A DNA stretch of 36,478 nucleotides from Chrysochromulina tobinii (taxonomy: Eukaryota > Haptophyta > Prymnesiales > Chrysochromulinaceae), in NCBI GenBank assembly GCA_001275005.1, contig JWZX01002710.1, positions 1-36,478 of the forward strand. Reading direction: 5' to 3'. The notes under the pieces were generated by a model, which did not search any database, was not told where the DNA came from, and saw only the letters and a list, made by a program, of their open reading frames with translations. Of this stretch, positions 7,940 to 14,463 are shown in pieces. The translations under genes were made by a program, and so were the position numbers. The number at the start of each line of letters is the position of its first letter. Position 1 is the stretch's first letter.

Positions 7940-9751
7940 ATGGCTTTTGCCCTGTCACTGCTCCTCTCCGTAGCAGGGACCTTCACGCATGAGGTGGCAC
8001 TGCAATTGGCGCGGAACGAGCATTCACATGGCCGCGAACTCTTGATTAATATCGATGCGAATTGTTTGCGACTCATAGGACAACTCACGGGAGGTGGGGG
8101 CGCCCCGATGGACTATACGGCTTTGGCAAATTGTGCTTGCTCCAACAGAGCCCTTGTGTTGCCAATCCTCATCGGTCAATTCCAACAGTCGCAAAATCTT
8201 ACCGATGCGCAAATGCACGCCATTCCTTTCGACATTATGTTTACCTGCGCCTGCGCGAACAGGCAGCTCATGACCGACCATATTGTTGGACCGATCATTG
8301 CGGCGGCGCTGAACAACTCTGTAATTCCGCGAGCGATGCTCTATCCCGCCATCCCCATCCTGATGAGCCCGGCCCATTTGTGCTCGACGCAGTGCAAGCT
8401 TGCGATGACGCGGTTCTTTGAGGCGCTCCCATCCTTGGATCCTTTCTTCCTTTCATCGGTGCCTATGGCGGGGCTTCCATCGGAGCCGTCTCCTGGTGCT
8501 GATCTCTTAGGCCAAATCGTGCTAGCACACATGGTGCAGTCCTCGGAAGCCGCTGTGAATTGCATGTGCCAAGTCGACTGGACTACCGTCATGAGCCTCT
8601 TGCCCGAGGGCGCGCTCCCGGCGCCACCCACGGGTCTGCCCCGGCCGGGGGAGAGCAGCGACTTCTCCACGACCATCTTACCCCTCATTCCGGGCCTCCT
8701 TGCGGCAGGCAACATGTGCGGTGATGTGTGCCGGCCGGTGCTCTCAAAAATCGTCGCGATCACACTCCACGATCTCATGTACCCTGGCGCTCAGATTGAT
8801 GGCAACTCCGGGTGCTTGAATCCAATTACGCTCGATGGCTGTGTGGGCAACTGCGCCTCGCGTGCGCAGTGCGGGAGCCAATGCCCCCACCCCCAGTGTT
8901 CGCCGCCATTCTCCGTCGACCAGGTCGAGCCTCTGGTTGGAACGTGCCTCTGCGACAGCGGCGTCGACCTGTTGGGAGAGTACGCGAGCGTCCTGATGCT
9001 TTGGGCAAGCTTGAACATGCCCGGTGCCGATGTGACGACGTACGCGCAGGTCGCGGAGTCCCATGCGAGTACGTTGAGGCTCTGCACGGCACCCGCTTGC
9101 AACGCACTGTCGACGGGGCTCCTTCAGGGCCTTCCCTACCCCCCTACCTACATGTGCACCCACGACTCGGCCCAGGAGTGCATCAGCCGCTGCGCAAACT
9201 ACGCGTGCACCAACAGCAGTGTCGCCCATGATGGCACCGACACCACAGGACGCCCATGTTCGGAGTTCTGCACGCCGCAGTGCAACTTCGGACTGCGGAG
9301 GGGGGGGGCAGCAATCCCGCAGTTTGCCTTTGCGTGTGACACGGTGAACCATTGCGCTGGGCGCACGGCGTTTCCTCATCAGATCCGACCCGGTGCCGAC
9401 GTATCGTTCGCGAGTGACCCGGAGCCGACATCGCTTCCACCCTCGCACCCGCCGCCGCCACCGCCCTCGCCCCTTCCCGACGAAGGCATTCCAGTCGTGC
9501 CGCCGCCGGAGAGTGCGCCATCGGTCTCTGCCAACAAGGGCATGGACATCAGCCCCATTGCTGGCGGCGCCGGGGCCAGTTTCCTTCTCCTGGCCTTCCT
9601 CGGGCTGGTATGGAAACGCCGCCAAGAAAATCGTGCGCAGACTGCCAACTCCCAGTCTGGGTACCAGCTGCGCGAGGTTACTCCCGAGGTGGTCACTGGG
9701 GTGGTGGTGGCTACTCCTATGGTGCCCTACCAGAAGATGTCTGACATGTGA
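7940..9751 (+). CDS. Cys-rich type I membrane protein of unknown family
   Basis: 603 residues from the ATG at 7940, chosen because it begins a signal peptide (MAFALSLLLSVAGTFTHEVA); the frame runs back to 7886. The ectodomain has many Cys in C-x-C and C-x3-C spacings (NCACSN, FTCACAN, NCMCQ, CGDVC, CLCDSG, CISRC, CSEFCTPQC), with CxC-type pairs roughly every 40-130 residues, which suggests several degenerate disulfide modules. A Pro-rich stalk (SLPPSHPPPPPPSPLP) leads to one membrane helix (GGAGASFLLLAFLGLVW), then a basic stop-transfer (KRRQENR) and a tail of about 40 residues containing a possible tyrosine sorting motif (GYQL). I do not recognise the family. Surface receptor, adhesion or cell-covering protein are possible roles; all are inference. 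Confidence 0.7.
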   Translation: MAFALSLLLSVAGTFTHEVALQLARNEHSHGRELLINIDANCLRLIGQLTGGGGAPMDYTALANCACSNRALVLPILIGQFQQSQNLTDAQMHAIPFDIMFTCACANRQLMTDHIVGPIIAAALNNSVIPRAMLYPAIPILMSPAHLCSTQCKLAMTRFFEALPSLDPFFLSSVPMAGLPSEPSPGADLLGQIVLAHMVQSSEAAVNCMCQVDWTTVMSLLPEGALPAPPTGLPRPGESSDFSTTILPLIPGLLAAGNMCGDVCRPVLSKIVAITLHDLMYPGAQIDGNSGCLNPITLDGCVGNCASRAQCGSQCPHPQCSPPFSVDQVEPLVGTCLCDSGVDLLGEYASVLMLWASLNMPGADVTTYAQVAESHASTLRLCTAPACNALSTGLLQGLPYPPTYMCTHDSAQECISRCANYACTNSSVAHDGTDTTGRPCSEFCTPQCNFGLRRGGAAIPQFAFACDTVNHCAGRTAFPHQIRPGADVSFASDPEPTSLPPSHPPPPPPSPLPDEGIPVVPPPESAPSVSANKGMDISPIAGGAGASFLLLAFLGLVWKRRQENRAQTANSQSGYQLREVTPEVVTGVVVATPMVPYQKMSDM

Positions 9752-9988
9752 GGGGAGGGCGCCGCAGCTGGGCGGGCGTCGCGCCGCCGCATCTCCACTT
9801 CTCCAGTTGTAATGTGGTCATGACACTGGGTTATCGGTGTGTCGTCTGTGTGTCGCGGGGCGAGAGGGGCGCACGACACACCGCGCCTTGCAACACCGCC
9901 GCCCCCCTCCCAGCCCCCTCCCCCGCCCACATCACACATCTGGCGCAGCGCGGTGTCGGGAACGGCGGCGTGTCGTGTGTCAAGTCAA

Positions 9989-9998
9989 GTACATGTAC
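9989..9998. promoter_or_regulatory. GTACATGTAC palindrome, copy 2
   Basis: An exact copy about 155 nt upstream of the profilin ATG, flanked by CAAGTCAA on the left. Confidence 0.4.
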
Positions 9999-10025
9999 AT
10001 AAACAACAGACAACCATACGGAAGT

Positions 10026-10045
10026 CTTGACTTGACTTGACTTGA
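10026..10045 (+). repeat. (CTTGA)4 microsatellite
   Basis: Four perfect CTTGA units, followed by an imperfect fifth (CTTCTTGAC). It is the reverse complement of TCAAGTCAAG at 9980-9989. Confidence 0.9.
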
Positions 10046-10151
10046 CTTCTTGACTAGGCTCGTGTCGCTTCGTGTTTTTCACAGCTCCAGCTGCAGCAGC
10101 AGCAGCAGCAGGCGTGCGGGCCTCGAACGAGTCGGCTCGTGCGAGGCACCC

Positions 10152-10666
10152 ATGAGCGCACTCAAGAACAACACTTGGGACAAGCACGTGGCCGGTCTCT
10201 GCGCTCGTATCGTATCCGCGGGCGCGATCTTGCCCATCCCCGACGGCCCTGCGCCCTCGCCCAGGAAGAGTCTGATTCACGCCCAGAAGGGCATCACACT
10301 GCGCGTGACAGAGGCGAGCGCTCTCGTCGAGGCTGTCATGGATGGCAAGGTGCACCGCGACTACGTGGTCGTCGGTGGCCAGCAATGTGCGTGCCGCCAG
10401 ATGAGCGCCCTGCCTCTGGTGACTCAAGTGGAGGCTGATCCCGATCCCACGTCGTCGACCATGCGTGCGCAGATATCATCACGACTGTGACCGAGTCGGC
10501 TTACTACGGCCGCTGCACATCGTCATCGGTGCCGAGCGGCATTGTCCTCGTCAAAACGCGGCTCGCGATCGTGCTCGCGACGTATAGCGAGCCCATCTCA
10601 GCAGCGGAGGCGATCCCGCACGTGCATGCATTTGCGGACGAATTGGATCGAGTGATGGAGGGGTAG
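10152..10666 (+). CDS. Profilin (one intron)
   Basis: Exons 10152-10386 and 10473-10666 give 142 residues, the usual profilin length. The unspliced frame stops early, but a GT-AG intron (donor CAAT|GTGCGT, acceptor GTGCGCAG|AT) in phase 1 joins VVVGGQQ to YIITTVTESAYYGRC. This recreates the profilin pattern of a glycine turn, a beta strand, then VLVKTRLAIVLATYSEP, and a C-terminal helix (VHAFADELDRVM). The N-terminus (NNTWDKHVAGLC) fits the first helix with its conserved Trp. Profilins bind monomeric actin and poly-proline and feed filament growth in the cytosol. The sequence is divergent, so actin binding is family inference. Confidence 0.7.
10387..10472 (+). other. Profilin intron
   Basis: 86 nt, GTGCGT...GCGCAG, with one CTGAT at about 10435-10439, a plausible branch point about 35 nt from the acceptor. 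It lacks the tandem repeats seen in the ERCC6L2-like introns. Confidence 0.7.
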
Positions 10667-10894
10667 CACATGTAAGTGTATAGCGCGGCAACCCGCATAT
10701 AGAGTTGAGTCAAGAGCCTAGCTCAGCAAACGCTCAAACTTATACTCGCACACGCTACGAGCTGGTATGTCGGAATGTATGGCAGCCTCTGTACTGAGCC
10801 GGGAGTACTCCACTCCGGGCAGCCGAGCAGAACGATCCACAAAACCTCACCCGGACCGCGGTTTGGCACTGACGGTTACATTCCGATCAGTCGA

Positions 10895-12535
10895 TCACAG
10901 GGCGTCGAGGATCACTTGCCGCTTCGCTTCAAACTCCTGCTTCGTCACAAGCCCGGCGTCGAGCAGTTCGTTGAGCTGCAGCATGCGCTCACGCACCGTC
11001 AAGCCGGGGCCCTTGCCAGCTGCAGCTGCCGGCGGCTCAGGCGCCGTCGCCCCCATAGGCTTGGAGGACGCGCGCGGCGACGAGGCTCCTTTCTTCTTGG
11101 TCCTCGATCCGCGCGGCGAGGAAGCTCGCCGAGAGGAGGCGGGCGAGTCCGCACGCGAGCTTGCTACCGGCGGGGTAGGGGCTAACAGGTTCTTCTCCGA
11201 GCGCGCCAGTTTCACACGATTGGCAAACGGGTTGGCCGGCGGCGCGGGCGGTCGCCCGAGATGTTCAGCCGTTTCGTCCTCGACAGCCGCTAGCGTTCTC
11301 GCGGCGCCGGCGTGAGCGCTACCGATCTCGCGCTGCGAGTGCTCGACGTCGTTCTCCTCGACGTCGTTCTCCTCCACGTCGAATGGGCCGTCGTCGCAGC
11401 TGTCGCACACCGGGATCATCCCACCCACCTGACGCATGATCGCCTCTCTCTGCGCCACCCGCGCGGCCTCCTGCGCCGTAGCCTTGGCCTCCAGCACCGA
11501 CGGGTCCAGACCCGCCTCGACGGCCGCGGCGAGGTCCCAGCGCCTCTTGGCCACTGCGCGCCCGCCGGGCTTGATGGCCTTCTCGCGATCCGTCTTCATC
11601 GCCTTCGACTTCGCGCCGGCGCCCGCCTTAGCGCCTCTCGCGCTCTGTGCCTTAGGCTTGGCGGCACCAGCCTCCCTCTTCCACTTTTCGACCGTCTTCT
11701 CCGCGAGCTCACGTGGTGAGCCCTCGGGCGCGTCGTCCTGGGCGGGCGCCTCCTTCGGCCTGCACGAGCGCAGGTGCACCGCGAGCCGATCCTTGCCAGA
11801 GAACGTGCGCCCGCAGTGAGGGCACGGCTCCAGAGCACTCTGGGCCGCAGCCCACGCCGCCTCGTTGTACTCCTCCCACGCCTTGGCAGACCCTTTCCCA
11901 ATCGGTCGATCGTCACCGGTCAGCATGTTGAGCATCTCGGGCGCCGGCGGCGCTGGCCGCCCCTTTTCGCGCTCGTACTTCTTCGCGCATTCCTTGAGGT
12001 GGATCTTAAGCGACGCCGTGCCAAACTGGCGACCACAAAGGTGACAAAATGGCAGCTGCTTCTTCTCGCCGGACTTCTTGCCCTGCGCACGCTCCCACTC
12101 GGTGAGCCCGTCAGAGGTCTTAGTCTCCGCATCGGCGGGCCTCTTGTCGCACCCGCGCAGGTGCACTGGCAGGCGATCCGGCAGGAACTTCCGTTGACAG
12201 TGTGGGCATGGGACGAGGTCACCCGACCAGGCGCTGTAGGCGGCTTCGTTGTACGCATCGACCTCTTCGGCAGACATGCGTTTACCGATGGGCCGATCCT
12301 CGCCCAGAAAGGCCGAGGGCATCGACGGTGGCGGCTTGCCGCGCTCGCGCTCGTACTTTTCTGCACATGACTTCATATGGATGGCGAGGGATGCGGAGCC
12401 AAACTGACGGCCGCAGATATGGCAAATGGGGAGGTTGGGCTTCCCGCCAGCCGACGCTGAACGCCCTTCGCCGCCGCCGAACATTGAAGTCACTTCGATG
12501 ACTTCAATGTTCGGCGCTTCGATGTTGCCAGTCAC
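10895..12535 (-). CDS. Four-finger C2HC zinc-finger protein with SHOCT-like C-terminus
   Basis: 546 residues from the Met at 12535; a second Met at 12484 (MFGGGEG) is an alternative start. Four fingers of the ZNF474/ZC2HC1 type lie at about residues 38-57 (CHICGRQFGSASLAIHMKSC), 110-129, 164-183 and 238-258. They form two copies of a module of about 95 residues: finger A, KYERE, a linker with DRPIGK and EAYNEAA, finger B. A basic, low-complexity region rich in Ala/Lys follows, then an acidic DVEENDVEEND patch, a Ser/Arg/Pro region and the ending LQLNELLDAGLVTKQEFEAK plus RQVILDAL. That ending is SHOCT-like and closely resembles the end of the protein at 1491-2237. Related animal proteins are often testis- or cilium-expressed; function is unknown. 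Confidence 0.75.
   Translation of the reverse strand: MTGNIEAPNIEVIEVTSMFGGGEGRSASAGGKPNLPICHICGRQFGSASLAIHMKSCAEKYERERGKPPPSMPSAFLGEDRPIGKRMSAEEVDAYNEAAYSAWSGDLVPCPHCQRKFLPDRLPVHLRGCDKRPADAETKTSDGLTEWERAQGKKSGEKKQLPFCHLCGRQFGTASLKIHLKECAKKYEREKGRPAPPAPEMLNMLTGDDRPIGKGSAKAWEEYNEAAWAAAQSALEPCPHCGRTFSGKDRLAVHLRSCRPKEAPAQDDAPEGSPRELAEKTVEKWKREAGAAKPKAQSARGAKAGAGAKSKAMKTDREKAIKPGGRAVAKRRWDLAAAVEAGLDPSVLEAKATAQEAARVAQREAIMRQVGGMIPVCDSCDDGPFDVEENDVEENDVEHSQREIGSAHAGAARTLAAVEDETAEHLGRPPAPPANPFANRVKLARSEKNLLAPTPPVASSRADSPASSRRASSPRGSRTKKKGASSPRASSKPMGATAPEPPAAAAGKGPGLTVRERMLQLNELLDAGLVTKQEFEAKRQVILDAL
12475..12516. repeat. Near-perfect 18-nt inverted repeat at the start of the zinc-finger gene
   Basis: Arms 12475-12492 and 12499-12516 (CGCCGAACATTGAAGTCA and its exact complement) surround a six-base loop. 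It spans the region between the two candidate start codons of the minus-strand gene, so transcript or DNA could fold into a strong hairpin there. Confidence 0.9.
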
Positions 12536-12845
12536 TTCGATCCGGACCTAGGTCCGGCTTTGAGGACGGCGGACTCAAGGGGCTGGGAGCCCCTTGGCGG
12601 ACTCCTGCGGCAACACCTGCGGCACAAGAAACACCGCCACTTCCGAAAGTGTCCGTTCACGCCAAGTTCACACGTCTTGTTCATATCCCAGGTTCGTTTC
12701 TCAATCTGTTCTCGAAAAACTTTGTCGGTTGCTCGGTTTGTTGTACAGGAATCCTAATTCCTAGGTGCAGACTGAAACTGTTAAAAGGCTCGCGAGGAGC
12801 TCAGCGTCTGTACCCCCGACGGCTCTGACGGGACGGCCTGTAGTA
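12536..12845. promoter_or_regulatory. Bidirectional promoter with clustered palindromes
   Basis: 310 nt between the zinc-finger gene (-) and the ZNG1-like gene (+). It contains a perfect 16-nt palindrome CCGGACCTAGGTCCGG (12542-12557), a hairpin CAAGGGGCT-GGG-AGCCCCTTG (12576-12596), and flanking direct copies of GGCGGACTC (about 12568 and 12596). No gene is seen. Confidence 0.5.
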
Positions 12846-14232
12846 ATGGGCGACGACTCGCTCGTTCCCGTGACAGTGCTCACCGGCTTCTTGGGCAGTG
12901 GCAAGACGACACTGCTCAACCACATCCTGACGGTATGTGGGCGCTTATGTTTTGCTTTTCTCGTGCGAGACACTCACATGTGCGCACGCATGATTCCTCT
13001 CTTTGCAGGCGACGCACGGCAAAAGAATTGCGGTCATCGAGTTTGGCGAGGTCGGCATCGATGACGCGCTGCTCGCCAAGAATGCAAAGATGCAGGTGAA
13101 GGAGGAGCTCATCGAGATGATGAACGGTTGCGTCTGCTGCACGGTCCGTCGGGACCTCGTCGCCGTGCTCCAAAAGCTCGCAAAGCGGATCCAGTCGGGC
13201 AAGCTCAAGCTCGACGCCATCGTGATCGAAACGGCCGGCATGGCTGACCCGGCACCCGTCGCACAGACCTTCTTCGTCGACGATATGGTCAAGTCCTTCG
13301 CACGGATCGACGGCGTCGTGACGCTCGTGGACGCGAAGCACATTGAACAGCACCTCGACGAGGAGAAGCCCGAAGGCGCCGAGAACGAGGCGGTCGAGCA
13401 GGTGGCCTTCGCCGATCGCCTGCTCCTCAACAAGACCGATCTCATCACGGAGGCTGACCTCGAGCGTGTCGAGGCGCGGCTGCGCTCGATCAACAAGTTC
13501 GCGCCCATCGTACGCTGCTCACACTCTGAGGTCTCTGTGGACAGCGTGCTAGGTATCCGCGGCTTCGACTTGAAGCGCAGGCTGGAGATGGACCCGGAGT
13601 TTTTGAACACGGAGGGTGAGCATAAGCACCACTCCTCGGTCTCGAGCCTCTCGATCACGCAGCCAGGCGACGTTGACATCGAGCTCGTGCAGGAGTGGAC
13701 TGGAACGCTGCTCGAGGAGAAGGGAAAGGACCTCTTCCGCATGAAAGGCGTCCTTGCGATCGCGCACGCGAAGCACAAGTTTGTCTACCAGGCGGTGCAC
13801 AGGATCTTCGACGGCAGCTTTGATGAGGACGCGTCGTGGTCGGAGGGCGAGGGGCACCTGTCGAAGCTTGTCATCGTCGGCAAGAATCTCGATCAGATCG
13901 AGCTCAAATCTGGCTTCGCCGCATGCGCCGCCACACCAGAGGTCTATGAGAGGAGGGCCAAGGCGCTTCGATTCGCGATCGGTGCGATGGTGGAGTGCAA
14001 TACGGGCGATAGGTGGGCTGAGGGGCGAGTCGTCGCGACTATGTACCGTGACAGCTCGATGCCTCCAGGTAGGATCGCTCCCTACAGGGTGAAGCTCGTC
14101 GGTGAGGAGGTGGAGGTCTATGCGCCCGTGGACTCGGACGACGTCATCCGCAGGCCGGGCGGCGAGGGCGGCGGCAAGTGGAGCGCCAGCAGCAAGGGAC
14201 CAACCAAGAAAAAGAAGACGACCCATGTATGA
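12846..14232 (+). CDS. CobW/ZNG1-type metal-chaperone GTPase (one intron)
   Basis: Exons 12846-12932 and 13009-14232 give 436 residues. Exon 1 carries the P-loop (GFLGSGKTT, residues 14-22). Exon 2 carries the metal motif CVCC (residues 70-73), the GTPase NKTD (LLLNKTDLI), a His-rich loop (EHKHHSS), and a CobW C-terminal domain ([16 protein letters not shown]). The family moves Zn2+ (ZNG1, for methionine aminopeptidase) or other metals using GTP. After it comes an extra SH3/Tudor-like module ([19 protein letters not shown] ... [12 protein letters not shown] ... [14 protein letters not shown]), a fusion I associate with algal proteins, and a basic Lys tail. Oddity: the invariant NEFGE reads VIEFGE, two residues short. 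Splicing is in phase 0 (GTATGT...TTTGCAG). Confidence 0.85.
12933..13008 (+). other. ZNG1-like gene intron
   Basis: 76 nt, GTATGTGGG...CTCTCTTTGCAG, with a normal pyrimidine tract before the acceptor and no tandem repeats. It separates the P-loop exon from the rest. Confidence 0.85.
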
Positions 14233-14463
14233 CGGACACGTGCCCGCGAGCCCAGCAGCCCACTCGCATCTTGTTCTCTGTCAGGAGTGCCGTAACGGCC
14301 GTACTGTACGTAGTGCTTTCGGTTGTGTCGTGTGAGACTAGACAACCGACCTCCGCCTCTTTTCGAAAGGCGCTCGATATGACGCGACACCCTTACGGTC
14401 CCTCTCCGTCCCTCCACGGCCGCAGCTGTCGGCTTGGACTAGGCTCCTCGCTCCGACCCGGCC
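14233..14463. promoter_or_regulatory. Upstream region of the ERCC6L2-like gene
   Basis: 231 nt between two co-oriented genes; it must hold the 3' end of one and the promoter of the next. No distinctive element is seen. Confidence 0.35.

Larger units (their letters stand above)
9752..10151. promoter_or_regulatory. Profilin upstream region with inverted repeats and a CTTGA microsatellite
   Basis: 400 nt. An 11-nt perfect inverted repeat lies at 9835-9845 / 9873-9883 (CGGTGTGTCGT). TCAAGTCAAG (9980-9989) is complementary to the (CTTGA)4 run at 10026-10045, so the two can pair across about 36 nt. A GTACATGTAC palindrome sits between at 9989-9998. A short CAG run follows near 10092-10111. No gene is seen. 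Confidence 0.5.

Noticed and set aside
8744-9625. 293-residue minus-strand frame
   Set aside because: Shadow of the Cys-rich membrane protein, whose signal peptide, stalk and membrane helix are coherent.
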